Assembly (NCBI GenBank): GCA_024235095.1
Contig: JACKNC010000001.1
Span: forward strand, 434,001-498,000
Direction of reading: 5' to 3'
DNA length: 64,000 bases
DNA from: Gammaproteobacteria bacterium
GTDB lineage: Bacteria; Pseudomonadota; Gammaproteobacteria; Competibacterales; Competibacteraceae
In this document: positions 42,784 to 51,873 of the stretch, piece after piece
How the letters are laid out: each line of letters begins with the position of its first letter
How positions within the stretch are numbered: position 1 is the first letter of the stretch
Notes under the pieces: generated by a model
Databases searched by the model: none
Told to the model about the DNA's origin: nothing
The model's input: the letters and a program-made list of their open reading frames with translations, nothing else
Translations under genes and position numbers: made by a program

Positions 42784-44103
42784 ATGCAAGACATCATGCT
42801 GTTGGATTGGAATTTGGCGAGTGCGCTACGCTACCAGTCCCCCTACCTACCCAAGCCCGCGCTGCCGGTGCATGTCACGCTGACCGTCCCCAACGAGATC
42901 GTCCAGATCATCAGTAACGATCCCCTGCTGCACCAGCAAATGGTGGACGCCTGCCGGCTGCGCCTGTTGGAAGCCGTAACCAAGATCGACAAGGTGCGGG
43001 AAGAGACGGACAAGCTGATTAAAAAAGACATGGATGCATTTTTCGAGGAAAACAAGCATAAAGTCAGAATCCTGCGCATGTTGAAACAAAATGTGCCTTT
43101 GCCAGATTTTGCCGAAACCTATCAGGAGTTCTTGACCAAGTTCAACAAATTCGAAATAGACCATGCTCTGTACAACGCACAAATCGCCGCTCAGCATCAA
43201 TGGGAAACCCTAGCGGAACAGCACAAGGAATATAAGAAGTATAAAAAGGATGTGGTCGTCAAGGTTGCGCTGGGCGCCACGGGACTCGGTTTGGCCGGCG
43301 CCGGCCTCGCCCTGGCGATACCCACCGGCGGCGCCAGTCTGGCCCTGGCGGTCGTCGTCGCCTGGCGTTCTCTGGTAGATGGTCTTAAGGTGCTAGCCGC
43401 GCTCATAAAGGAAGCCGAGACCGTGGGCAAGGAAACCCGAAAACTGCTTGAATCGCTCAAAAATCGCTACGACAATAAAATCAAAGGTAACGTTGCTGTC
43501 CAGGAAGTGGCGGCGTCGGTTATCAACTCATTGTTGCAAACGGAAGTTGGCAATATCAGCAAGGCCAAGAGCAAGAACGAGTTGTGGAAGCAAAAGCTGG
43601 CGGGCATTCGCACCCGCGCCCACAGCCTCTCCATTCAACTAAACGAATTGCTGGTGAAACAGGATGCGCTGACCGACCTGCTGTTGGCTATGGAGCTGCA
43701 AATCGAGGAATTCGCGATTTACTACGGACGCAATCATAAAAACGTGCGCAAAAAGCTCGAGAAGCTCAGAAAGGCCGTCTCGCAAAAAAACACTCTCATA
43801 CTCAAGGTCAAGCAAATCCTGGACAGCAATAAAATCCCGACCTTTCACCTGCGCGCTGAGGACGGACTCAAAGCGCAGCAACTGGCTGCCCAAGCGCTCG
43901 CTGAACTGGAAAACAAAAGCCCCGGCTGGACGCAGAAATTCGATAGCTATTTCGCCCTACTGGTCAATGTTGGCCTAGCCGCCGCCGGCGACACCGTTGG
44001 TTTCGTTGGCGCTAAGACCGTAGTGGACTGGGCGCTGACTGGCGCGACGGCGGCCAATGACTTGGCAACCAACATCAAGGATCTCTGCGAAGCCATCGGC
44101 TAA
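42784..44103 (+). CDS. Unrecognised helical protein with hydrophobic hairpins (alpha-pore-former-like layout)
   Basis: I do not recognise this 439-residue protein. It has no signal peptide. It is largely predicted helix, with Lys/Glu-rich coiled-coil stretches (about 55-155 and 285-350). A Gly/Ala-rich hydrophobic block at about 157-195 (VALGATGLGLAGAGLALAIP and on) looks like a membrane-inserting hairpin. A second, weaker hydrophobic block follows at about 388-420 (FALLVNVGLAAAGDTVGFVG). Long helices around a hydrophobic tongue are the layout of ClyA/HBL/MakA-type alpha-pore-forming proteins and of some membrane-remodelling proteins; sequence similarity has not been shown. A ribosome site CCGAGGA precedes the ATG. 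It stands alone between lysA and a GNAT-nitrilase gene. Confidence 0.6.
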   Translation: MQDIMLLDWNLASALRYQSPYLPKPALPVHVTLTVPNEIVQIISNDPLLHQQMVDACRLRLLEAVTKIDKVREETDKLIKKDMDAFFEENKHKVRILRMLKQNVPLPDFAETYQEFLTKFNKFEIDHALYNAQIAAQHQWETLAEQHKEYKKYKKDVVVKVALGATGLGLAGAGLALAIPTGGASLALAVVVAWRSLVDGLKVLAALIKEAETVGKETRKLLESLKNRYDNKIKGNVAVQEVAASVINSLLQTEVGNISKAKSKNELWKQKLAGIRTRAHSLSIQLNELLVKQDALTDLLLAMELQIEEFAIYYGRNHKNVRKKLEKLRKAVSQKNTLILKVKQILDSNKIPTFHLRAEDGLKAQQLAAQALAELENKSPGWTQKFDSYFALLVNVGLAAAGDTVGFVGAKTVVDWALTGATAANDLATNIKDLCEAIG

Positions 44104-44152
44104 TGTTTTGATAAACGCCTTATTCGGCCTTTAACCGTCAACCGTTAACCTC

Positions 44153-45700
44153 ATGACTGAACGAACCTCTGAACCGCCTGTTCAACACCGGCTCAAGCTG
44201 CGCAATCTGCGCCTGTCGGACTATGACGATGTGCATGACATCATGGAAATCGTTTATCCCAACATGGATGGGGCCTGGAGCCGCGAGCAGTTCGCCTCGC
44301 AAATCGCCCGCTTTCCGGAGGGGCAGGTCTGCATCGAGGACAACGGCAAGGTGGTGGCGGCGACCATCAGCCTGATCGTGGATTACGGTCGCTACGGCGA
44401 CCGTCACACTTACTGGCAAATCATCGGCGACGGTTATCTCACCACCCACGATCCGAACGGCGACACCTTGTACGGCGTTGATATCTTTGTCCATCCCGAT
44501 TACCGCGACATGCGCCTGGGCCGGCGACTGTATGACGCCCGCAAGGAATTGTGCGAAAAGCTCAATCTGCGCGCTGTTATCGTCGGCGGGCGGATTCCCG
44601 GCTATGGCCGTTACGCCCACGACATGACGCCGCAACGGTACGTGGAGCTGGTACGAGCCAAGGAGCTAGTCGATCCCATCCTCACCTTTCAGTTGGCCAA
44701 CGACTTCCATGTGCGCAAGATCGTGACGGGTTACCTGCCGGATGATGATGAATCCAGAGCCTACGCCGTGCTATTGGAGTGGCTGAATATCTATTACGAG
44801 GATAAGGAAATCCTGATCGGCGGCAGCAAATCGGTGGTGCGGATTGGCGTCGTGCAGTGGCAAATGCGCCAGACGGCTTCGCTGGAAGATTTGTTGCAAC
44901 AGGTTGAATACTTCGTCGATGCGGTAGCCGGCTACAAGACCGATATCGTGTTGTTTCCCGAGTTTTTCAGCGGTCCCCTCATGGCGCTGTTCAATCAGCG
45001 CAACGCCGCCGAGGCGGTGCGGCAACTGGCGGAGTACACTGAACCGCTGCGCGAGGCGATCCTGCAGCTCGCGTTGGCCTACAACGTCAATATCATTGCC
45101 GGCAGCATGCCGGAATATGTCGGCGGCATCCTGCATAACGCCGCCTATCTGTGCCGACGCGACGGCACCTGGGACAAGCAATCCAAGCTGCATATCACCC
45201 CCGACGAACAAGCCTACTGGGGTCTGCAGGGTGGCGATCGACTCCAGGTGTTCGAGACCGATATCGGCAAAATCGGCATCCTGATCTGCTATGACGTCGA
45301 ATTTCCCGAACTGCCGCGTCTGTTGGCCGATCAGGGGATGCAAATCCTGTTTGTCCCCTTTTGGACCGACACCAAAAATGCCTATTTGCGGGTGCGGCGC
45401 TGCGCGCAGGCCCGCGCCATCGAAAATGAATGTTATGTGGTCATCTCCGGCAGCGTAGGCAACCTGCCGAGAGTGGAAAACATGGATATCCAGTATTCCC
45501 AGGCGGCGGTGTTTACTCCCTCCGACTTCGCCTTTCCTCACGACGCCATTGCCGCCGAGGCGACGCCGAATACCGAGACGCTGCTCATCGTTGACCTGGA
45601 CCTGGACAATCTCAAGGAACTGCGCGTGCATGGCAGTGTGCGTAACTTTCGTGACCGACGGATGGATCTTTACAAGATCGCCTGGACTGGTCGAGGCTAA
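44153..45700 (+). CDS. Bifunctional GNAT acetyltransferase-nitrilase (carbon-nitrogen hydrolase) fusion
   Basis: A 515-residue protein. The N-terminal half is a GNAT domain (LRNLRLSDYDDVHDIMEIVY, then GVDIFVHPDYRDMRLGRRLY with the acetyl-CoA loop). The C-terminal half, from about residue 226 (RIGVVQWQMRQTASLEDL), is a nitrilase-family amidohydrolase with the triad Glu270 (LFPEFFSG), Lys345 (KQSKLHITPDE) and Cys379 (ILICYDVEFPE). The fusion is known in databases as a family of unclear function. It may acetylate and deamidate linked small molecules. It lies 49 bp after the unrecognised helical gene. Confidence 0.92.
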   Translation: MTERTSEPPVQHRLKLRNLRLSDYDDVHDIMEIVYPNMDGAWSREQFASQIARFPEGQVCIEDNGKVVAATISLIVDYGRYGDRHTYWQIIGDGYLTTHDPNGDTLYGVDIFVHPDYRDMRLGRRLYDARKELCEKLNLRAVIVGGRIPGYGRYAHDMTPQRYVELVRAKELVDPILTFQLANDFHVRKIVTGYLPDDDESRAYAVLLEWLNIYYEDKEILIGGSKSVVRIGVVQWQMRQTASLEDLLQQVEYFVDAVAGYKTDIVLFPEFFSGPLMALFNQRNAAEAVRQLAEYTEPLREAILQLALAYNVNIIAGSMPEYVGGILHNAAYLCRRDGTWDKQSKLHITPDEQAYWGLQGGDRLQVFETDIGKIGILICYDVEFPELPRLLADQGMQILFVPFWTDTKNAYLRVRRCAQARAIENECYVVISGSVGNLPRVENMDIQYSQAAVFTPSDFAFPHDAIAAEATPNTETLLIVDLDLDNLKELRVHGSVRNFRDRRMDLYKIAWTGRG

Positions 45701-45892
45701 AAATAACGCTAATCCATCGACTTGCGAGCTTGTACCCAAGATCACAACCGGATGGATTGACGAAAGCCGTTCACGTTCTAGACTTAACTCGCAAGTTCCT
45801 GAACCGGACCAGCGTCAAACGCCTTCAAGCGGCTGATCTGCCTCTGGCCACGGATATGACAATTCTATGTCCACCTAAGGAGAAACCCTGCA

Positions 45893-47830
45893 ATGTCCGA
45901 TGTCAAAATTTACCCAGTGCCTGCCGAAGTCGCCGCCCACGCCTGGATTAACAATGATCAATACCTGGAAATGTATAAGCGTTCGGTTGATGATCCCGAG
46001 GGCTTCTGGGCGGAGCAGGCGAATCAATTCGTGACCTGGTTCAAGCCCTGGGACAAGGTGCTGGACTGGGATTTCACCAAGGGCCACATTCACTGGTTCG
46101 GGGGCGCCGAACTCAATGTCAGTTATAACTGCCTGGATCGTCATCTGGACACGCGCGGCGATCAGGTCGCCATCATCTGGGAAGGCGACAGCCCGAATGA
46201 GGACAAAAAAGTCACTTATCGGGAATTGCACCAGGACGTTTGCAAATTCGCCAATGCCTTGAAGAGCCTGGGCGTCAAACGAGGCGATCGAGTGTGCATC
46301 TACATGCCCATGATCCCGGAAACCGCCGTCGCCATGCTGGCCTGCACCCGAATCGGCGCTATTCACTCTATCGTCTTTGGCGGCTTTTCGCCTGACTCGT
46401 TGAAGGACCGGATTAGCGACGCCGAGTGCAACGTAGTGATCACCTCCGACGAGGGTCTGCGCGGCGGACGCCAGGTGCCGATGAAAGCCAATGCTGACAA
46501 GGCGTTGCAAAGCACGCCCAGCGTCCAGAAAATGGTGGTGGTCAAGCGCACCGGCGGTAATGTCTCCTGGGTGGAGGGCCGTGACGTGTGGTATCACGAC
46601 GTCATGGCCACAGCTTCCGCAGACTGTCCGCCGGAGCACATGGGGGCTGAAGACCCCTTGTTCATCCTCTACACCTCCGGTTCGACCGGCAAGCCCAAGG
46701 GCGTGCTGCACACCACCGGCGGCTATCTGTTGCACACCGCCATCACCCACAAGTACATCTTCGATTATCACGACGGCGATATCTACTGGTGCACTGCTGA
46801 CGTCGGCTGGGTCACCGGGCACTCCTACATCGTTTACGGTCCGCTGGCTAATGGGGCGACCTCGGTCATGTTCGAAGGCGTGCCGACCTATCCAGACGCG
46901 GGCCGATTCTGGCAGGTGGTCGACAAGCATCAGGTCAACATCTTCTACACGGCCCCGACCGCGATCCGCTCACTGATGCGCGAAGGCGAAGGGCCGGTCA
47001 AGGCTACGTCGCGCAAGAGCTTGCGGCTCCTGGGTTCCGTGGGTGAACCGATTAATCCCGAGGCCTGGGAGTGGTATTATCACAATGTAGGCGACGGTCG
47101 CTGCCCGATTGTCGATACCTGGTGGCAGACCGAGACGGGCGGCATTCTGATCACACCGCTGCCGGGCGCTACGGCGCTGAAGCCCGGCTCCGCGACCCGC
47201 CCATTCTTTGGCGTTTGCCCTGCGTTGGTTGATGCCGAAGGTCAATTCCTGGAAGGCGCAACGGATGGCAATCTGGTGATCACCCATCCCTGGCCGGGCA
47301 TGATGCGCACCGTGTATGGCGACCATCAGCGCTTCATCGATACCTACTTTGCGATGTACAAGGGTCTGTACTTTACCGGCGACGGCGCACGGCGCGATGA
47401 AGACGGCTACTACTGGATCACTGGGCGGGTAGACGACGTCATCAACGTCTCCGGCCACCGCATGGGCACTGCCGAGGTCGAGTCAGCGCTGGTGCTGCAT
47501 CCGGCGGTCGCTGAAGCCGCGGTGGTTGGTTTCCCGCATGATATCAAGGGCCAGGGCATCTACGCCTATGTCACCCTGAAGATGGGCGTGACCCCGACCG
47601 AGGAATTGCGCAAGGAACTTATCGCGCACGTCCGCAAGGAAATCGGGCCTATCGCTTCTCCTGATGCGCTGCAATGGGCGCCCGGTCTGCCCAAGACCCG
47701 CTCCGGCAAGATCATGCGCCGCATTCTGCGCAAGATCGCAGCCAATGAAGTAGATGCGCTGGGCGATACCTCCACTCTGGCGGATCCGAATGTCGTCACC
47801 GATCTGGTGGATAACCGGGCGGTGAAGTGA
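45893..47830 (+). CDS. acs: Acetyl-CoA synthetase, AMP-forming
   Basis: A 645-residue member of the ANL superfamily with the full Acs layout. The P-loop is LYTSGSTGKPKGVLH, followed by TAPTAIRSLMREGE, DTWWQTETGGI, and the C-terminal LPKTRSGKIMRRILRKIA, whose Lys is the acetylation-regulated catalytic residue. It converts acetate, ATP and CoA to acetyl-CoA. Ribosome site AAGGAG precedes the ATG. A hairpin follows the stop. Confidence 0.97.
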   Translation: MSDVKIYPVPAEVAAHAWINNDQYLEMYKRSVDDPEGFWAEQANQFVTWFKPWDKVLDWDFTKGHIHWFGGAELNVSYNCLDRHLDTRGDQVAIIWEGDSPNEDKKVTYRELHQDVCKFANALKSLGVKRGDRVCIYMPMIPETAVAMLACTRIGAIHSIVFGGFSPDSLKDRISDAECNVVITSDEGLRGGRQVPMKANADKALQSTPSVQKMVVVKRTGGNVSWVEGRDVWYHDVMATASADCPPEHMGAEDPLFILYTSGSTGKPKGVLHTTGGYLLHTAITHKYIFDYHDGDIYWCTADVGWVTGHSYIVYGPLANGATSVMFEGVPTYPDAGRFWQVVDKHQVNIFYTAPTAIRSLMREGEGPVKATSRKSLRLLGSVGEPINPEAWEWYYHNVGDGRCPIVDTWWQTETGGILITPLPGATALKPGSATRPFFGVCPALVDAEGQFLEGATDGNLVITHPWPGMMRTVYGDHQRFIDTYFAMYKGLYFTGDGARRDEDGYYWITGRVDDVINVSGHRMGTAEVESALVLHPAVAEAAVVGFPHDIKGQGIYAYVTLKMGVTPTEELRKELIAHVRKEIGPIASPDALQWAPGLPKTRSGKIMRRILRKIAANEVDALGDTSTLADPNVVTDLVDNRAVK

Positions 47831-47840
47831 TGACCTGAGG

Positions 47841-47864
47841 TTGGGCTGAGAGTACGCAGCCCAA
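47841..47864 (+). terminator. Hairpin after acs
   Basis: TTGGGCT (47841-47847) and AGCCCAA (47858-47864) form a 7-bp stem 10 bp after the acs stop. There is no T-run, so it is a weak terminator or a stability hairpin. Confidence 0.45.
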
Positions 47865-47878
47865 TCAATCAGTAAAAT

Positions 47879-47917
47879 GTAGCGCGGTTCAAGGGCGGAT
47901 GCCCTGAACCGCGCTAC
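47879..47917. repeat. Long palindrome directly upstream of the SWIM gene
   Basis: GTAGCGCGGTTCA (47879-47891) is an exact inverted copy of TGAACCGCGCTAC (47905-47917); an inner GGGC/GCCC stem and GGAT loop continue it with one bulged base. It ends 11 bases before the SWIM-gene ATG and occupies the normal ribosome-site position. Form and GC content resemble dispersed REP-type elements; it could also act as terminator or translation control. Confidence 0.7.
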
Positions 47918-47928
47918 CTTGTCCCGTC

Positions 47929-49257
47929 ATGTTTGCATTAACCACTGAACAGATTATCACGTTTGCCCCCGACGACGCTTCCGTGAAAGCCGCTCGCGGT
48001 CTAGCGCGGCCCGGCAAATGGGCGGCGCTTGGTCAGAACAATCGCGCCCTGTGGGGCGAATGCAAGGGCAGCGCGCTTTATCAGGTCTGCGTTGACCCAG
48101 ATGAACCCGCCTTCAAATGCACCTGCCCGAGTCGCAAATTTCCCTGTAAACACGCCCTGGGTTTGCTGCTCATGGCGTCCGGTCAGCCCGAAACGGTGCA
48201 ACCGGGCGAACCGCCGGACTGGCTCAATGAATGGCTGGCCAAGCGTGAGCAAAGCGCCAAACGCAAGGCGGCGCGAGCCAGCCCTGATGCTGATCTCGAT
48301 CCTGAACAACAAGCTAAACGGGCTGCCGCTAAGGATAAACGCACGACAGAACGGCAGCGCAAGGTGGATGCGGGACTGGAGGAACTGGAACGTTGGCTGC
48401 GCGATCTCGCGCGGCAGGGACTGGCGCACGTTCAACAACAACCAGCCCGTTACTGGGATGGCATGGCGGCGCGGTTGGTCGATGCCCAGGCCCCGGGGTT
48501 GGCTCGCTGGCTACGAAACATGGCCAGTATCCCTTCGAGTGGCGAAGGCTGGAGCGAACGTCTGCTGGCGGAACTGGGTTCTCTATATTTACTGCTGGAA
48601 GGCTATCGACGCCTGGAAAGTTTGCCGGAACCTTTGCAAGCGGATATTCGCTCGCGCATCGGCTGGAACTGGCAGGAAAGCGATTTACCTGCGGACGCCT
48701 GGGTGCGCGACTGCTGGCTGATGATCGGCCAGCGCAGCTATGAAGAAGAGCAACTGCGCGTGCGGCGTGCCTGGCTCTGGGGGCGGGAATGCGGACGACT
48801 GGCTCTGGCGCTGGATTTTGCGTATCAAAATCAGCCGATGCCGCCTATCGCCGCGCCGGGAACCTGGATTGAGGCGGAACTGGGCTTTTTCCCCAGCCAT
48901 TGCCCGCAGCGCGCCCTGTTGCGCAACCCGGTACTAATCGAGGCACAAGGCAAGCCGCCAGCATTGGCCGATGGCGCGGCTCTGCTGGAAGCCTATTCCG
49001 CAGCGCTCGCACAACAGCCGTGGCTGAGCATTTTGCCGGCGGTGTTGGCGGATATGATGCCGGTGCGAGGCGATGCCGATCACTGGTGGCTGCGTGATCA
49101 GGCAGCGAACCGGCTGCCGGTGAATCCGGGATTCAGCGAGGGCTGGCGTTTGCTGGCGCTGGGTGGCGGAATGCCGCTGACCGTGTTTGGCGAATGGAAT
49201 GGGGAACAACTCTGGCCGCTGGGCGCCTGGACGGAAAAACGGTTCGCAGCATTCTGA
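47929..49257 (+). CDS. SWIM zinc-finger protein of a MoxR/DUF5682 cassette
   Basis: A 442-residue protein. The SWIM motif is Cys64-x-Cys66 ... Cys73-x-His75 in FKCTCPSRKFPCKHALGLLL, preceded by the usual beta-strand YQVCVDPDEPAFK. A Lys/Arg-rich linker (about 107-145) leads to a helical C-terminal domain of unknown fold rich in Trp and Leu. SWIM domains bind DNA or proteins. It is first in a four-gene unit and the start lies only 11 bases after a strong palindrome without a visible Shine-Dalgarno. It ends 13 bp before the DUF5691 gene. Confidence 0.88.
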   Translation: MFALTTEQIITFAPDDASVKAARGLARPGKWAALGQNNRALWGECKGSALYQVCVDPDEPAFKCTCPSRKFPCKHALGLLLMASGQPETVQPGEPPDWLNEWLAKREQSAKRKAARASPDADLDPEQQAKRAAAKDKRTTERQRKVDAGLEELERWLRDLARQGLAHVQQQPARYWDGMAARLVDAQAPGLARWLRNMASIPSSGEGWSERLLAELGSLYLLLEGYRRLESLPEPLQADIRSRIGWNWQESDLPADAWVRDCWLMIGQRSYEEEQLRVRRAWLWGRECGRLALALDFAYQNQPMPPIAAPGTWIEAELGFFPSHCPQRALLRNPVLIEAQGKPPALADGAALLEAYSAALAQQPWLSILPAVLADMMPVRGDADHWWLRDQAANRLPVNPGFSEGWRLLALGGGMPLTVFGEWNGEQLWPLGAWTEKRFAAF

Positions 49258-49270
49258 AGGGGATTCATGC

Positions 49271-50767
49271 ATGGCATGGCAGGAACTGGCGACGTGCGCC
49301 CTGCTGGGTACTGAGCGACAAGCGCCGCAGTTGACCGCGGGCGAGAGTGCGCTGGGCGATTTGTTGATCCGCCTGGATGGCGAAGATCGGGAAGACACAT
49401 TGTTGCGCGCGGCGGGGACGCTGGCGCTGTGGCGGCGAGCAGGCCAGAAACTCGCGTCTGACCCGCGACCGTTGTCACCGCCCTGCCCACCGGACGAAAT
49501 ACCCGTCTGCGGCGCCCGGGCCAGCGAACATCTGACGCTGATGCTGCAAGGCCATTACGTAGAACTGCTGCCTGAGTGGTTGATGTTGTTGCGCGAGACC
49601 GGGCGGCGGGTTCCCGAGGAATACCTGCCTGCACTGCTAGACGCCGGCGCGAAACAGGCGGAACTGCGCCCGGCTCTGTTACCGGTATTGGGGCAACGCG
49701 GCCGCTGGCTGGCCCAGCAGCAGACGGCCTGGAGCTTTGCCGTCGAAATCGATGATGAACATCTCTGGCAGACCGGCCAATTTGAGGAACGCCTGGCGCT
49801 GCTGCGGCAATTGCGCGCGACGCAGCCGGAGCGCGCCCTGGAATTGCTGATGGCTACCTGGAAAGACGAACCGGTCCGCCACCGCAAGCCGTTTCTCCAG
49901 GTTCTAGCCGATGGGTTAAGCATGGCCGACGAGCCGTTTCTGGAAACAGTGTTGGATGATCGCAACGCGGAAATTGCCCGGATCACTGCTGACCTGCTGG
50001 CCCGTTTGCCGGAATCGCGACTGGCGCAGCGACTGACCGCACAGGCATTGGCGCTACTGCGATTAGTCCCCGGTAAACGCGACCGATTGGATGTTTCGCT
50101 GCCCGACGATGACACTGCCCTAGCGCGGGACGGTATCACCGGTTCACCGCCCGCGGCTTCCGTCAAATTGGGCGAAAAGGCATGGCGTCTGAGCCAGATT
50201 ATCGGCGCGATTCCACCTACGACCTGGCAACAGGAATGGCAACGCACCCCAGCGCAAATCCTAGCCGCCAGCCACGATAATGAATGGCGCAAGGCGCTGC
50301 TGGAAGGCTGGGCGCGGGCGGCGGAACGGCATCGCGATCCCGACTGGGCCGAGGCGCTGTTGCCGATCTATTCCGACCATGCGACCTTGACGGCGGCGCT
50401 GGCCGCGGCACTGCCGCCGGAACGTCTTGAAGCCTACTTGCTCAATCTGATGAATGAAACTTCGTCGGGCGGCCGGGCGACCGCGTTGGTGGTGCTCAGT
50501 CACGTCGAGCGACCCTGGAGCGTCGCGCTGGCCCGGGCGATGCTGGAGCAGGTGCGTCAGCGTATCCGCGAGGACAAACAACCGGATTGGTGGCTGGCCA
50601 GCGCATTGCGCGGTTTCGCCCGCTGGATTCCGCCGGAATTGAGCGGGGAAGCGGCGGCAAATTGGCCGAGAGAGGCGAAACAATGGCGTCAATGGGAAAA
50701 GGCGGTCGAGGATTGTCTTGATCAGCTACGCTTCCGGCGGAAGATGCGCGAGGCTATTGCAGAATAG
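49271..50767 (+). CDS. DUF5691-family protein
   Basis: A 498-residue protein from ATG 49271 (MAWQELATCALLGTERQAPQ), preceded by AAGGGG; an upstream open frame is ignored because it overlaps the SWIM gene. It is entirely helical by appearance, with HEAT-like Leu/Arg/Glu-rich repeats in the middle (ALELLMATWKDEPVRHRKPF, LDDRNAEIARITADLLARLP). No catalytic motif is visible. It occurs with SWIM, MoxR and DUF5682 proteins and may be an adaptor or scaffold. The name rests on recall of the family's neighbourhood and N-terminal motif. Confidence 0.7.
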   Translation: MAWQELATCALLGTERQAPQLTAGESALGDLLIRLDGEDREDTLLRAAGTLALWRRAGQKLASDPRPLSPPCPPDEIPVCGARASEHLTLMLQGHYVELLPEWLMLLRETGRRVPEEYLPALLDAGAKQAELRPALLPVLGQRGRWLAQQQTAWSFAVEIDDEHLWQTGQFEERLALLRQLRATQPERALELLMATWKDEPVRHRKPFLQVLADGLSMADEPFLETVLDDRNAEIARITADLLARLPESRLAQRLTAQALALLRLVPGKRDRLDVSLPDDDTALARDGITGSPPAASVKLGEKAWRLSQIIGAIPPTTWQQEWQRTPAQILAASHDNEWRKALLEGWARAAERHRDPDWAEALLPIYSDHATLTAALAAALPPERLEAYLLNLMNETSSGGRATALVVLSHVERPWSVALARAMLEQVRQRIREDKQPDWWLASALRGFARWIPPELSGEAAANWPREAKQWRQWEKAVEDCLDQLRFRRKMREAIAE

Positions 50768-50793
50768 AATCTATTCCACCGAGACTTTGAACT

Positions 50794-51873
50794 ATGAGCA
50801 CCTTACTACGCGAACATGCGGAGCAACAATTTGCCGAGGAACTGCATGTTCTGGCCGAAACCGACCGGCGTCCCCGTCCGCCGAACTGGCATCGCTCACC
50901 CCAGGCGGTGGCGACCTACCTGCTGGGCGGCGCGCTGGATAACGGCTTCACCATCACCCCCAAATACATCGGCAACCCGCGCTTGATGGAAATCGCTATC
51001 GCCACGTTGGCCACCGATCGCGCCCTGTTGCTGCTCGGTGTGCCGGGCACCGCCAAAACCTGGGTATCGGAGCATCTGGCGGCGGCGATTTCCGGCGATT
51101 CCACCGCCCTGGTGCAAGGCACTGCCGGCACCAGCGAAGAGGCCATTCGCTACGGCTGGAACTATGCGCGACTACTTGCCGAAGGACCCTCGCCAGCAGC
51201 GCTGGTCGCCGGTCCCGTGATGCGCGCCATGCAAACCGGCTGTATCGCTCGGGTCGAGGAACTGACGCGCATTCCCGCCGACGTGCAGGATTCGCTCATC
51301 ACCATCCTGTCCGAAAAAACCCTGCCGATCCCGGAACTGGATACCGAAGTGCAGGCGATCAAGGGTTTCAACATCATCGCCACCGCCAACGACCGCGACC
51401 GGGGCGTCAATGAACTGTCCAGCGCGCTGAAACGCCGCTTCAATACGGTCGTGTTGCCGACGCCGGACACGTTGGAAGAAGAAGTCAGAATTGTTCAGCA
51501 ACGAGTGACCGCTCTGGGCCGGGCGCTGGAGTTGCCCGCTGAACCACCGGCGCTGGAGGAAATTCGCCGTCTGGTGACCATCTTCCGGGAGTTGCGCGCC
51601 GGGGTGACGCTCGATGGCAAGGCCAAAATCAAGTCGCCCAGTGGTACCTTGAGTGTCGCTGAAGCGATTTCCGTGCTCAATAACGGGTTGGCGCTGGCCG
51701 CACATTTCGGCGACGGACGTTTGCAAGCCGGCGATCTGGCCTCCAGCCTGGTGGGCGCAGTAGTGAAAGACCCGGTGCAGGACGCGATTGTCTGGCGTGA
51801 ATACTTGGAAACCATCGTCAAGGAACGCGACGGCTGGAAGGATCTGTACCGCGCCTGCCGCGATGTTTCGTGA
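50794..51873 (+). CDS. MoxR-type AAA+ ATPase
   Basis: A 359-residue AAA+ protein. Walker A is GVPGTAKT at 82-89 in LLLLGVPGTAKTWVSEHL. The Walker B-like block is CIARVEELTRIPADVQDSL, with Glu-Glu in place of the common Asp-Glu. ILSEKTLPIPEL, FNIIATANDRDRGVNELSSA (sensor 1) and ALKRRFNTVVLPTPD (arginine finger region) follow. MoxR proteins are chaperone-like ATPases usually working with VWA-domain partners. The stop overlaps the next gene's GTG by 4 bp. No VWA gene is found nearby. Confidence 0.9.
   Translation: MSTLLREHAEQQFAEELHVLAETDRRPRPPNWHRSPQAVATYLLGGALDNGFTITPKYIGNPRLMEIAIATLATDRALLLLGVPGTAKTWVSEHLAAAISGDSTALVQGTAGTSEEAIRYGWNYARLLAEGPSPAALVAGPVMRAMQTGCIARVEELTRIPADVQDSLITILSEKTLPIPELDTEVQAIKGFNIIATANDRDRGVNELSSALKRRFNTVVLPTPDTLEEEVRIVQQRVTALGRALELPAEPPALEEIRRLVTIFRELRAGVTLDGKAKIKSPSGTLSVAEAISVLNNGLALAAHFGDGRLQAGDLASSLVGAVVKDPVQDAIVWREYLETIVKERDGWKDLYRACRDVS

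Noticed and set aside
44771..45745. 324-codon minus-strand frame over the nitrilase half of the fusion gene
   Set aside because: The catalytic triad is on the plus strand; no domain is seen in the antisense frame.
45875..46930. 351-codon minus-strand open frame antisense to acs
   Set aside because: Acs is unmistakable on the plus strand; the antisense frame has no recognisable domain.
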